Shown: positions 42,381-51,565 of the stretch, one piece after another
Position numbering within the stretch: the stretch's first letter is position 1
How the letters are laid out: every line of letters begins with the position of its first letter
Assembly: GCA_028279515.1 (NCBI GenBank)
Contig: JANQNQ010000003.1
Span: forward strand, 62,001 to 126,000
Direction of reading: 5' to 3'
Length of the DNA: 64,000 nucleotides
From: Flavobacteriaceae bacterium
Lineage (GTDB): Bacteria; Bacteroidota; Bacteroidia; Flavobacteriales; Flavobacteriaceae
The notes under the pieces: model-generated
Told to the model about the DNA's origin: nothing
Seen by the model: only the letters and a program-made list of their open reading frames with translations
Database searches by the model: none
Made by a program: the position numbers and the translations under genes

Positions 42381-43400
42381 ATGAAATTAAGAAAAATCGT
42401 AAGCCTTTCGATCGCATTCAGTTTTGTGGTTCTATTGGTCACAGGTATTCTTTCCTACTTTAAAGACTATTCTAGAAGTGTAGCCACTTTACATACTGTG
42501 TTCGGATTGTTGTTTTCCTTCGGAATACTGTTTCATTTAAAAAATAACATCCGCTCTTTGAAAGTCTATAGCAAAGAGAGATGGCTATTATTGGTCATAG
42601 GCATTGGTACTTTGTTCTTTTTTGGCGCTTTTTATCAACTCACACCCATAGACACTTTCATGGATTTTGGTGCAAAGCAGAAAGCCAACGCTAAAAAGGA
42701 AGTAGACTCACTTCAATATGAATTCGTACAAATGAATCTGTCCCAAGATATTCAGCTAACTATAGACCTTCTGCGCTCAGAACATTATTGGCATCCACAA
42801 ATGGCCATTTGGGTAGAGGATGAAGGGGGTAATCACCTACAAACACTTTATGTTTCAAAGGCTACAGCAAAAGGTTTATTTTTTGGAGGAAGGAGTAAAG
42901 ACAATTTCAAAACGTTCGATGAAAGCAAAGAGGCATCTGGAGATTATAGACGCGTAAACGCTTTGCCAGTTTGGTCGCATAGGCGAGGAGTGAAGTACGC
43001 CGATGGTCTGTATGTTCCACCTAGCAATGATCCTTTGCCTGACGCTATTACAGGAGAGACGCTAACCGATAATTTTAAACTACACACCTCTACAGCCGCT
43101 CCTTCTAGGTTTAGACTTAAGATCGAGATCAACGTAGCCTTCGACGATAACGAATATTACTCAGAATATGATTTCCCGGATGACGAAGTCTTTCACAACG
43201 GAACCGGACAACTCGGACAACCTTCTATCATATTTGAATCTCATGTTGATATGAACGATGGAAAAAACTATTATTTAATGGATTTGATTGGTCATGGACA
43301 TCATTCTGCACAAAACGGAAGTATCGACACAGACTTGTCTAAACTAACTACTGCGAAGCAAATTGTCGAACGCATTGTAGTAGGTGTAAAGACCCAATAA
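42381..43400 (+). CDS. membrane protein with DUF2271-like periplasmic domain
   Basis: A 339-residue protein with three hydrophobic helices in the first 90 residues (SIAFSFVVLLVTGILSYF; HTVFGLLFSFGILFHL; WLLLVIGIGTLFFFGAFY). The domain after residue 115 resembles DUF2271-type sandwiches (HPQMAIWVEDEGGNHLQTLYVSKATAKGLFF). A His-rich stretch near the end (LIGHGHHSAQNG) could bind metal or haem. Relatives often sit with PepSY or flavin-linked envelope proteins. The start at 42381 follows the terminator. Function is unknown. Confidence 0.7.
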   Translation: MKLRKIVSLSIAFSFVVLLVTGILSYFKDYSRSVATLHTVFGLLFSFGILFHLKNNIRSLKVYSKERWLLLVIGIGTLFFFGAFYQLTPIDTFMDFGAKQKANAKKEVDSLQYEFVQMNLSQDIQLTIDLLRSEHYWHPQMAIWVEDEGGNHLQTLYVSKATAKGLFFGGRSKDNFKTFDESKEASGDYRRVNALPVWSHRRGVKYADGLYVPPSNDPLPDAITGETLTDNFKLHTSTAAPSRFRLKIEINVAFDDNEYYSEYDFPDDEVFHNGTGQLGQPSIIFESHVDMNDGKNYYLMDLIGHGHHSAQNGSIDTDLSKLTTAKQIVERIVVGVKTQ

Positions 43401-43582
43401 ATTATACTGTATTTTTTGAAACACGCAATATTACGCTGCCTATAACCAAGCAATGGTTTCATCTTTGTAAGGCAATCAACAACAACCATAAAGACTAGTC
43501 AAACAAAATGGAACTGATCGCAAAGGTGTATGCCGAAAAACCTAGAATAGAGTAGGCCCAAATCCATTGAAAAATTAAAATC

Positions 43583-43858
43583 ATGGCAGCTAATAATTTC
43601 TTTAACGTAGTCAATGCTTCAGGTGGAGCATTAAGCACAACTGTAAACGGTAAATCTATCAACCTTCCAAACGACGGAGAACAGTCTCCAGGCCATACAT
43701 TCCCTGCAGGTGAGAGCATCTCAGTGAACATCAGCGGAACAGAAGTGAAACTAAGCTTACCAGGAGGTGTAAATTCATGGTCAACATTGGTATATACCAC
43801 ACAAGGCCTTATCAATGTATTTCCATCAGCACCTAACCAAGGAGCGATCTCTTACTAA
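43583..43858 (+). CDS. small beta-rich protein without signal peptide
   Basis: A 91-residue protein, Gly/Ser/Asn-rich, with short alternating strands (FFNVVNASGGALSTTVNGK; AGESISVNISGTEVKLSLPGG; WSTLVYTTQGLINVF). It has no Cys and no export signal. The size and strand pattern would suit a small lectin-like or haemolysin-like sandwich, but I cannot assign a family. A strong terminator 60 bases after its stop supports it as a separate, probably well-expressed gene. Confidence 0.6.
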   Translation: MAANNFFNVVNASGGALSTTVNGKSINLPNDGEQSPGHTFPAGESISVNISGTEVKLSLPGGVNSWSTLVYTTQGLINVFPSAPNQGAISY

Positions 43859-43913
43859 AAGTACATTCTTTTAAGTAGGTTAAGCTATATCCTCACAGAT
43901 ATGGGTTGACACA

Positions 43914-43945
43914 AGGAGCCTCTTCTTGAGGCTCTTTTCTTTTTG
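43914..43945 (+). terminator. terminator of the small beta-rich protein gene
   Basis: Stem GAGCCTC/GAGGCTC with a 5-base loop, followed by TTTTCTTTTTG. Confidence 0.85.
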
Positions 43946-43969
43946 TAAAAAGAACAGTAGCTTTGATAT

Positions 43970-44884
43970 GTGAAGCACTTCAAAACTATAGCAGACTATT
44001 GCGAGGCCATAAACATATCTTTACCAAAACAACCGTATTTTGACATACGAAGTTTTGAAGAAAACATGCCAACCGTAGTAGCGAAAATGGCCCCGTTTAA
44101 ACATGAATTCTATGCAATTGCTATAAAGGTAGAAGGGTCTGGGAAAGCCATTTCCGGACATCACAGTAATTTTCCCGAAGGAGCGACCGTGTTTTTTAAT
44201 TCCCCTTTTCAGATCATATCATGGGACATCCTACCCGATTGGGAAGGTTACTACTTGATGTTCTCAAAGGAATTCATAACGCGTTCAAAGCATCTTCAAC
44301 AACTGCTGACCGAATTTCCGTATTTGAAGATCGATCAATCAGTGCCGTTTGAAGTTGCGCCGAATGAAGTCTCCAAGCTCCTATCAATCTATCAGACCAT
44401 ATATAAAGAACAACAAAACCTTCAAGAAGATTCGCTTGCAATCATAGAGGCACAAGTCTTAGTATTACTCAACTACGTAAAACGCTTCTTTAACGCCCAG
44501 ACCAATAGGGAAGAGGTCATCGAAGCTTTTAGAAAAGCCGACATCAACTTACTATCACGATTTCAGGCGTTGATTGAGACCGCTTTTTATGAAACATCAA
44601 TTCAAGCAAAGAAATCACATTCTCCAAAATACTATGCCGAGCAATTGGCGGTGCATCCCAATCATTTAAATGCTGTTGTAAAACAAATCACAGGTCATAC
44701 GGCAAAGACCCACATTCACCAACACATTTTACGATTGGCCAAATCTCGCTTACTTCAAACAGAGATGAGTGTCAAAGAAATTGCCTATTCATTGCACTTT
44801 GATGCCCCCAATAACTTCAGTAGTTTTTTCAAAAAATACACAGCAAACACGCCAAATTCCTTCCGAAAGGCCAACCATCTTTGA
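43970..44884 (+). CDS. AraC-family regulator with cupin-like sensor domain
   Basis: A 304-residue soluble AraC regulator starting at GTG. The N-terminal half has a cupin-like ligand pocket pattern (HHSNFPEGATVFFNSPFQII). The C-terminal helix-turn-helix pair is visible as YAEQLAVHPNHLNAVVKQI and KEIAYSLHFDAPNNFSSFFKKY. It sits 79 bases before the SnoaL lipoprotein gene and the SnoaL-hydrolase fusion, in the same direction, so it probably controls them. Confidence 0.87.
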   Translation: MKHFKTIADYCEAINISLPKQPYFDIRSFEENMPTVVAKMAPFKHEFYAIAIKVEGSGKAISGHHSNFPEGATVFFNSPFQIISWDILPDWEGYYLMFSKEFITRSKHLQQLLTEFPYLKIDQSVPFEVAPNEVSKLLSIYQTIYKEQQNLQEDSLAIIEAQVLVLLNYVKRFFNAQTNREEVIEAFRKADINLLSRFQALIETAFYETSIQAKKSHSPKYYAEQLAVHPNHLNAVVKQITGHTAKTHIHQHILRLAKSRLLQTEMSVKEIAYSLHFDAPNNFSSFFKKYTANTPNSFRKANHL

Positions 44885-44963
44885 TTTTTATACTTCTTGC
44901 TTTGATTCTATAAATCTTCTGTGTGAGGGATGTTAGATCTTTGTATCATCAAAAGAAATTGAT

Positions 44964-45488
44964 ATGAAACATCTAATAATCATAGCGTTGACAGTACTAT
45001 TTTCAGCATGCAACGCTCAAAAACCATCAGAAGCTATGAATGACTCAAAAGCCATTGAAGAAACGGTCGCATACGTCTTTATAAACAGTGACCAAAGAAA
45101 TTGGAGTGGAGTCGAAGCGCAATTTGCACCAAACGTAACGCTGGATTACAGCTCCATGACAGGAAACCCTGCAGCAAAGATCACGCCCATAGAAATAACA
45201 GCAGGCTGGAAAACCGTACTCCCTGGGTTTACGCATACTCACCATCAAATAGGAAATTTTGTGACCGAAATTAACGGTAACAAAGCCCATTCCTTTTGCT
45301 ACGGAACCGCCACCCATTATTTAGAAGATGAAGGCGGAAACATTTGGACGGTCGTAGGAAGCTACGATTTTGACCTAGAAAAGATAGAGAGTGAGTGGAA
45401 AGTTACCACAATGACCTTTAACTACAAGTATCAGGACGGAAACGGAAACCTGATTCAGAAAGCGATTGAAAACGTACAAAACCAATAA
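44964..45488 (+). CDS. SnoaL/NTF2-like lipoprotein
   Basis: A 174-residue lipoprotein (signal ending VLFSAC) with an NTF2/SnoaL-like fold of about 130 residues: AIEETVAYVFINSDQRNWSG, VTLDYSSMTGNP, HTHHQIGNFVTEINGNKAHS, VVGSYDFDLEKIESEWKVT. SnoaL-like folds act as cyclases, isomerases or small-ligand binders. It is 2 bases before a gene encoding a second NTF2-like domain fused to a hydrolase, so the pair probably forms one metabolic module. Confidence 0.85.
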   Translation: MKHLIIIALTVLFSACNAQKPSEAMNDSKAIEETVAYVFINSDQRNWSGVEAQFAPNVTLDYSSMTGNPAAKITPIEITAGWKTVLPGFTHTHHQIGNFVTEINGNKAHSFCYGTATHYLEDEGGNIWTVVGSYDFDLEKIESEWKVTTMTFNYKYQDGNGNLIQKAIENVQNQ

Positions 45489-45490
45489 AC

Positions 45491-46927
45491 ATGAAAAGAT
45501 CAGTCATCATACTTATGGGAGCCTTGTTTTTTTCTTGCTCCTATTCAGAAAAAACAACAGAAGCAAATACCATGAAGGAAGAAATTGCACAAAACAACAA
45601 AAACTCGGTAAAAGCATTTTTTAAAGCGCTTGAAGCCGAAAACGTCGACGCGATTGTGGATCTGTTCGCAGCCGATGCAAAGCACATCAATCCGTATCAC
45701 TCAGGGATTTTTCCGAAAGGCGCTACCGGAAAAGAGGGAATTAGGGCGTATTGGACACCCGTTTTTCCGAATTTCGACGGAATGACCTTTCCGATTGAAG
45801 AACTCTATGCCATGGAAAATCCTAATAAAGTGTTCGTGAAGTACGCAGGAAACATCCAATTAAAGAACAACGCAGGCATCTACAACAACGATTACTATTC
45901 CACATTCACCTTTAATGAAGATGGAAAAATTACGGAATACGTAGAAATTTTCAATCCGATCGTGGCTGCACAAGGATTTAGATTAACAGACAAAATAACA
46001 CAGCATAAACCATTTACAATGAAAAAGATACAATTTAAAAGTGAAGGATTAAATCTTGTTGGAAACTTATATTTTCCACCTAATTATCAAGAAGGAAAAC
46101 AATATCCAACGATTGTATGCTCAGGAAGTTGGACAACTGTAAAAGAGCAAATGGCTGGCTTGTATGCGCAACGCTTTGCCAACGAAGGCTTCATCACATT
46201 GGCCTTTGATTTTAGAAACTATGGCGAAAGTGAGGGCGTACCAAGATCTTGGGAAAATCCGACCATGAAAATCCAAGACATCAAAAATGCGATCACCTAT
46301 TTGGAAACACTTCCCGAGGTAGACAAAAACAATATCGGAGCCTTTGGGGTATGCGCAGGTTCAATGTATACATTGATGGCCTCGTCAGAAGATGATCGCA
46401 TCAAAGCGGTGGCTACAACAGCCTCTTGGTTACACGACGCCGAAGCCGTCAAATTGTTTTATGGTGGGGAAGAAGGCGTACAGCAACGCATTGCTGCTGC
46501 TCAAGCAGCCAAAAAGAAATATGCCGAAACAGGCGAGTTTAGTTATATCAAAGCCATTTCGACCACAGATGAAACTGCGGCTATGTTTGGAGAGTTCGAT
46601 TATTACTTGAATCCAGAACGCGGAGCAATCCCGCAATGGAATGCCGACCAATTTGCGGTGGCCACTTGGGAAGATTGGTTGACATTGGACCCGTTTCCTT
46701 CAGCTTCAAAACTGAACAAACCCTTATTCATGGTGCATTCTGACGGATGCGTACTACCTGATTATACGAAGAAGTACTTTGAGGCCGTTCCGTCTAAAAA
46801 CAAAGAATTGGTATGGGTCGAAACCGACCTCGCTTCACCCATGCATCAATTTGCCTTCTATGATCAAGATAAAGAAGTGAGTTTAGCGGTTGAAAAGACC
46901 AGCGAATTCTTTCGCACAAACTTATAA
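45491..46927 (+). CDS. fusion of SnoaL-like lipoprotein domain and alpha/beta hydrolase
   Basis: A 478-residue lipoprotein (signal ending ALFFSC). Residues about 30-165 are a SnoaL/NTF2-like domain (KNSVKAFFKALEAENVDAIVDLF; KITEYVEIFNPIV). Residues 178-478 are an alpha/beta hydrolase (YPTIVCSGSWTTVKEQMAG; LAFDFRNYGESEG; then GVCAGSMYTLM). The nucleophile elbow holds Cys288, not the usual Ser, as in dienelactone hydrolases. No stop or frameshift lies between the two parts, so the fusion is genuine in this sequence. Substrate is unknown. Confidence 0.85.
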   Translation: MKRSVIILMGALFFSCSYSEKTTEANTMKEEIAQNNKNSVKAFFKALEAENVDAIVDLFAADAKHINPYHSGIFPKGATGKEGIRAYWTPVFPNFDGMTFPIEELYAMENPNKVFVKYAGNIQLKNNAGIYNNDYYSTFTFNEDGKITEYVEIFNPIVAAQGFRLTDKITQHKPFTMKKIQFKSEGLNLVGNLYFPPNYQEGKQYPTIVCSGSWTTVKEQMAGLYAQRFANEGFITLAFDFRNYGESEGVPRSWENPTMKIQDIKNAITYLETLPEVDKNNIGAFGVCAGSMYTLMASSEDDRIKAVATTASWLHDAEAVKLFYGGEEGVQQRIAAAQAAKKKYAETGEFSYIKAISTTDETAAMFGEFDYYLNPERGAIPQWNADQFAVATWEDWLTLDPFPSASKLNKPLFMVHSDGCVLPDYTKKYFEAVPSKNKELVWVETDLASPMHQFAFYDQDKEVSLAVEKTSEFFRTNL

Positions 46928-46952
46928 CGCTTAAAAGCAACTGGTCAATAAC

Positions 46953-46982
46953 AAAGAGCCCAGAAAATTTGGGCTCTTTATA
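46953..46982. terminator. bidirectional terminator
   Basis: Perfect 10-base stem AAAGAGCCCA/TGGGCTCTTT with a 7-base loop, between the hydrolase gene (+) and the bestrophin gene (-). Confidence 0.85.
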
Positions 46983-47002
46983 AGTTTAGAAAATAGCAGC
47001 GA

Positions 47003-48112
47003 TCACATTTGCGTATCGTGCACCGCTTCAATCGGTTCTGGAATATCATTTTCATCATCACCAATGATCTGCCGAATATCGATTTCGATACCTCTTGACA
47101 TGGTGGTGATTGGTATGTCATTAGGGGTTCCTTCAAAAGGATTTTCAGAAACCTCTCCGATGCGTTCCATCGTATGGAAGATCCAAGAGATAATAACGCC
47201 AAACGGAACCGTGAACCATACAAAGTGTTGTCCGATCAATTCAATGATATGATGATACCCGCCATCAGGATAGGGTTGAAATTGTTCCATGAATTCAACC
47301 ACTTGCCTTCCAATTTCGTCAAATTCACTCATCATTCCGTACGGAATCAAGAACACAAAGATCCAGATAAAGAAACGATTCAACGTTGCAAACTGGCGCG
47401 GGTAGGGGAAATTCTTGATTCGCTCAGCCTTTCCTTGAAGCGTAAACATTTCGACCAACTGATTTTCAATCTCTAAGAACGAAAACTCCCAGATGTAGCC
47501 TTTTTCCTTTAACTCACGCAATTGCTTGGATTGTAGCTTCAAACAAGCTCCTTGCTTGTTTCGTTGTTTAAGGATGTGTTGTTTTTCTTCCTCCGTGATA
47601 TAGCCTTCGAGCTCTTCGGCTAAACTCACATTATGTTCCTTCACCTTTAAATAAGTGTCGATATACTTTCTATCAGAAGAATTTAGATAAGAAATCTCCC
47701 AAGGTTTAGGAGCGCGCAATGCATGCCTTAGCGAAGCCATCCACGCCACATGACGCAGGATCAACTGCTTACGTATCTTGAACAATTCTTCTTCCGAAAG
47801 CTTTTCAGAAGCGTGTTGGTTGGTAATATAATCATTACACATCATCGCAAAAGAGCGCGAAGTATTGACGATGCCGCCCCATATCTTTCGCGCTTCCCAT
47901 AAACGTCCATAAGAAGCGTTGTTCTTAAATGAAATGATAAAGGCCAAGGCCGTACCAACCAAGCCAATAGGCAGCCAAGGAAGGTGTAACCAGTACCAGC
48001 GAAGCCCCGTGTAAAGGGTAACAGGAATCAATGATAGTATGATAAAGATGATAATGTACTTTCGTGTCCACGAAAGCATATCTTTTAAAGAGTAATTTCT
48101 TTTGGTATACAT
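47003..48112 (-). CDS. bestrophin-family anion channel
   Basis: A 369-residue membrane protein of the bestrophin/UPF0187 family: pore-forming homopentamers that conduct chloride or other anions. The typical N-terminus is seen in WTRKYIIIFIILSLIPVTLYTGL and WLPIGLVGTALAFIISFKNNASYGRLWEAR, followed by GGIVNTSRSFAMMCNDYITNQ. Four membrane helices are predicted, with cytoplasmic helices between. The C-terminal tail includes ENPFEGTPNDIPITTMSRGIEIDIR, a strong family mark. It is monocistronic. Confidence 0.92.
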   Translation of the reverse strand: MYTKRNYSLKDMLSWTRKYIIIFIILSLIPVTLYTGLRWYWLHLPWLPIGLVGTALAFIISFKNNASYGRLWEARKIWGGIVNTSRSFAMMCNDYITNQHASEKLSEEELFKIRKQLILRHVAWMASLRHALRAPKPWEISYLNSSDRKYIDTYLKVKEHNVSLAEELEGYITEEEKQHILKQRNKQGACLKLQSKQLRELKEKGYIWEFSFLEIENQLVEMFTLQGKAERIKNFPYPRQFATLNRFFIWIFVFLIPYGMMSEFDEIGRQVVEFMEQFQPYPDGGYHHIIELIGQHFVWFTVPFGVIISWIFHTMERIGEVSENPFEGTPNDIPITTMSRGIEIDIRQIIGDDENDIPEPIEAVHDTQM

Positions 48113-48335
48113 AGGCGTTGGTGATTAGCGTCGATTTTAATTAGTCTAAGAACCTAAATTTATTAAATAAAGATGAATTTATCGAATGGCAGGTTTTGAT
48201 GCTTATTTCTATGAAATGCTCATAATGAGCTAAGACATAAAACAACACCTTATTTTATAGAATGTAGGTAGTTTTCTTTTGTTTTTGTGTATCTTTATGG
48301 GAAGCGACACCCCTAAAATCTAATACACTTCAACC

Positions 48336-49139
48336 ATGAGAACTTTTAGGGCTGGGCAAATTCCCTTTTTCTTTGCTATTTTTTCTTTTTTGATTTTGTT
48401 TCCCTCTTGTCAGAGCGACGATGATGCCGAAGAGGCATGTTTTGACCATTTCAACTATGATGACACTACCAGCATGGGGCCCGCTGATTGGGCCGACTAT
48501 TGTGTGGCCGAAGGAACCGAAAATGCATGCGGTAGTTTCATAAGACAATCCCCCATAGATATTGTGGGAGCAACTGTAGATCCTGCATTACAATCATTGA
48601 CAACGCTTTATGAAAATTCTCCGGTCGACATCATTAATAACGGTCATACGGTTCAATTTAACTACTTGGCAGCAACGTCTTTGACTTTTCAGGAAAAGAG
48701 CTATGGACTCTCGCAGTTTCACTTTCACGCCAATAGCGAACATACCGTTGATGGATCTCCAAGGCCACTAGAGGTTCATCTTGTACACCAACATCCTGAT
48801 GGCACATTAGCAGTCATTGGTGTTTTCTTTGAGATCGGTGCTGAAAATGCTTTTCTATCTACGGTTATAAATGACCTGCCAACCGAAGAAGGGGAGCAAT
48901 TCATAGAAACAACTCCAAGTTACACGGCGGCTAGTTTATTGCCAGCAAACAGGAGCTATTATACCTATGAAGGATCGCTTACAACACCTCCTTGCTCAGA
49001 GGTTGTAGAATGGATCGTTATGCAAAATGCTATTGAGATATCGCAGGAGCAATTGAATGTTTTTGTTGCAATTTTGAACAACAATTCCAGACCTGTACAA
49101 CCACTCGGTGGCAGGACCATTGGTTTATTTTCAGAATGA
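48336..49139 (+). CDS. alpha-type carbonic anhydrase lipoprotein
   Basis: A 267-residue protein with a signal ending in LFPSC (lipobox-like). It is an alpha carbonic anhydrase, which hydrates CO2 using zinc held by three His: two in QFHFHANSEH and the third in EVHLVHQH. Also present are CGSFIRQSPIDI and the late LTTPPCSEVVEWIV. Two Cys (CGSF and PPCSE) form the usual disulfide. It probably supplies bicarbonate or buffers pH in the periplasm or at the surface. It is monocistronic. Confidence 0.93.
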   Translation: MRTFRAGQIPFFFAIFSFLILFPSCQSDDDAEEACFDHFNYDDTTSMGPADWADYCVAEGTENACGSFIRQSPIDIVGATVDPALQSLTTLYENSPVDIINNGHTVQFNYLAATSLTFQEKSYGLSQFHFHANSEHTVDGSPRPLEVHLVHQHPDGTLAVIGVFFEIGAENAFLSTVINDLPTEEGEQFIETTPSYTAASLLPANRSYYTYEGSLTTPPCSEVVEWIVMQNAIEISQEQLNVFVAILNNNSRPVQPLGGRTIGLFSE

Positions 49140-49248
49140 TATACCTGCAACTTAGAAAATCCAGATTCAACGGCATGTATTGATGCCTTAGCTTCCCAAT
49201 CAATTGAGATAATATGCCTATCTTAATGGGAACTAAGCAAACCAGCCA

Positions 49249-50586
49249 GTGTCCAGCATCTTTAGACATATCGAAACCAATTCGTCCATCATCTTCAGAG
49301 CCTTCATCATCTCGGGAATCATCATTGGCGTTTTTGCCAGAGGGTATACGAGCTTATTGCTGACCGGGATAGCGGTAGTCGTTTTTATCATTGGCATAGC
49401 CATACGGTTTTATTATGCGGAAAAGATCTGGGCCAACAGAAAGACCACCATGTTTGAAACCTTGAACAGCCCGGAATATCTGGAATGGCAGCAAACAACG
49501 ATCGAAGCACTCTACGACGATTTGAACATTACCACCTTATACGGAAAACGATATCCCGCGGCCACCATTAGCGCCAATACCAAAACACAATATCCTTTTG
49601 ACCAACTGCTCGGGCCGTTGGAAGAAACCGCTGTACAAGAATTATCTCTAAACCGACATCAGCGACGCTATCTTAGAATTCTCAAATCATCGTTACGATA
49701 TCCCAAACTAAAAGGATTTGCACTAAAAGAAGTGAAACTCGACGCAAAGGGACACATCAAACGCGTCGATGCACGTGTTTCGGACTTTGAGCAGAACATT
49801 GCCACCGCACATTTTTTAGAGTGGGAGTTATACAATCTATATCGGAAACGAAACGCATTGGATTTCAACAACGGAACATTGCTGCAGCATCTAAAAAAGA
49901 GAGCCTTATATCACAACGGTCGACCAGCAGCCGAAGCCATACGTAAACCAAACAAAGCATTCCCGCTGATCAGCGTTCAAGCATTGATCGTGTATAAAGA
50001 TTATTCGAAGGCACCACAACCACAATGGGAAATTCTGTTGGCCAAAAGATCAGATGAAGTCATTGTCAAACCAGGGTATTTTCAGTTTCAGCCCGCGGGT
50101 GGGTTCGAGCTTTTTGGCGCCGAATCAGATGATATCGAATACCAAATAAAACAAGGATATGATGTGCGTTCAGCGCTGTTTAGAGAGTACGCCGAAGAAA
50201 TCTTCAATGCCGAACACTTGCAATACAGAACAAACAGTGCCGATTCGGGGTCGGTGTTCTCTGATGAGAATGTGAAATATCTGATCAAGCTGATCGACAA
50301 CGAAAAGGCACATGTTGATTTCTTAGGCATGGTGGTCGACCTAACCTTATTACGTCATGAATTATCGTTTTTGATTCTGATCGACGATAAAAAGTTCTCT
50401 AAAACCTCGTTCGCAGGAAGCTGGGAAGCTCGAAACATTCTCAGCGTCAAACCAAACGAACTCAAAGAGGTGATTTCGACGGGCGAGCTTACATGCAGTA
50501 GCGCCGGACTTCTAAAACTTGCCATGAAGAATAAGCGTTTAAAAGCGCTTGGGATTTCCAAAAAATTAGTTGAGGGTACAGATTGA
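49249..50586 (+). CDS. membrane-anchored Nudix-like protein
   Basis: A 445-residue protein from a GTG start. Two membrane helices lie at about 14-55 (IIFRAFIISGIIIGVFA; LLLTGIAVVVFIIGIAI). The soluble part from about 230 is Nudix-like: an N-terminal strand (VQALIVYKDYSKAPQPQWEI), then QPAGGFELFG, and after an insert of about 20 residues the REYAEEIF of a Nudix box. Nudix enzymes hydrolyse nucleoside diphosphates linked to another group. The insert and the altered box spacing make the activity uncertain. No close neighbour indicates a pathway. Confidence 0.65.
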   Translation: MSSIFRHIETNSSIIFRAFIISGIIIGVFARGYTSLLLTGIAVVVFIIGIAIRFYYAEKIWANRKTTMFETLNSPEYLEWQQTTIEALYDDLNITTLYGKRYPAATISANTKTQYPFDQLLGPLEETAVQELSLNRHQRRYLRILKSSLRYPKLKGFALKEVKLDAKGHIKRVDARVSDFEQNIATAHFLEWELYNLYRKRNALDFNNGTLLQHLKKRALYHNGRPAAEAIRKPNKAFPLISVQALIVYKDYSKAPQPQWEILLAKRSDEVIVKPGYFQFQPAGGFELFGAESDDIEYQIKQGYDVRSALFREYAEEIFNAEHLQYRTNSADSGSVFSDENVKYLIKLIDNEKAHVDFLGMVVDLTLLRHELSFLILIDDKKFSKTSFAGSWEARNILSVKPNELKEVISTGELTCSSAGLLKLAMKNKRLKALGISKKLVEGTD

Positions 50587-50632
50587 ACCAATCACCTATC
50601 TTCTTACGTATGTATAGTTAAAACCCTTAATC

Positions 50633-51565
50633 ATGAAAACAACTACACCCTCCAAAGGGATGCCGGCTATGGCCCGTATCCAAACCTACATTTGCACCTT
50701 ACTTTTGATGTTTACTTTTCCTATGGCGATGCCCCATGGCACTGTAACAAGTCCGCCAAGTCGTGTATACACCTGTTATCTGGAAAATCCCGAAAGTCCT
50801 GATTCTCCTGCCTGCATTGACGCTGTTGCTTCTCACGGAACCCAACCTTTATACGATTGGAATGAAATCAACCAAGCCAACGCCGATGGCAATCATATGT
50901 TGTACGTGCTGGATGGTAATCTGGCCAGTGGCGGCAGACCCGATAAATATGGTGGCATGGATCAAGTACGTTCCGATTGGGTAGTCACCGAGGTTACACC
51001 AGGCCCCTTTACCGTTACATGGACCAACACCGCTCCGCATGCAACCGAATATTACGACGTGTATATCACCGTAGCAAGCTGGACGCCAGACCAACCCTTG
51101 ACTTGGGACAGCCTTGAGCTTTTGGTTCGCACCTCGCCAAGCGGACCAGAGAGTACAGTCGACATTCCAGTAACGCTTCCGACGCGAACAGGGAAACATG
51201 TAATCTATAGCGTTTGGCAACGATCGGACAGCCCAGAGGCATTTTATGCAACCAGCGATATAGATTTTGGTCCGACTCTAACTATAGATGAAATCGCAGA
51301 CGCTTCCGTAGGATATATAAACCAGAATTACCCCAATCCATTTATGTCGCAAACAGTTATTAGTTATGGTCTAAAGGAAGAAACACATGTAAGTGTGGTG
51401 GTCTATGACCTTTTCGGGAGAAAGGTCTCTGTTCTTGTCGATGAAGTAAAAGGACCAGGTGAATATGAAGTGGTCGTACAAAGAAACTCCTTAAGTAGCG
51501 GCTTTTACTTATATGTCTTAAAAGCAGGAAAAACGGTAGTTACTAGACGTATGATCATTGAGTGA
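50633..51565 (+). CDS. AA10-type lytic polysaccharide monooxygenase with T9SS sorting domain
   Basis: A 310-residue exported protein. After a signal peptide the mature N-terminus is expected at His35 (HGTVTSPPSRVYTC), which with His136 (TNTAPHATEYY) makes the copper-binding histidine brace of AA10 LPMOs. These oxidatively cut chitin or cellulose. The C-terminal 75 residues are a T9SS sorting domain (YPNPFMSQTVISYGL ... SGFYLYVLKAG). The residue before His35 is Pro, unusual for signal peptidase I, so the exact cleavage site is uncertain. An in-frame ATG at codon 13 gives a more usual signal length. The gene ends directly against the haem protein gene on the other strand. Confidence 0.85.
   Translation: MKTTTPSKGMPAMARIQTYICTLLLMFTFPMAMPHGTVTSPPSRVYTCYLENPESPDSPACIDAVASHGTQPLYDWNEINQANADGNHMLYVLDGNLASGGRPDKYGGMDQVRSDWVVTEVTPGPFTVTWTNTAPHATEYYDVYITVASWTPDQPLTWDSLELLVRTSPSGPESTVDIPVTLPTRTGKHVIYSVWQRSDSPEAFYATSDIDFGPTLTIDEIADASVGYINQNYPNPFMSQTVISYGLKEETHVSVVVYDLFGRKVSVLVDEVKGPGEYEVVVQRNSLSSGFYLYVLKAGKTVVTRRMIIE

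Noticed and set aside
43508-43555. A 15-codon open frame before the small beta-rich protein, as a leader peptide
   Set aside because: It has no run of regulatory codons and no attenuator hairpin after it; it is likely chance.
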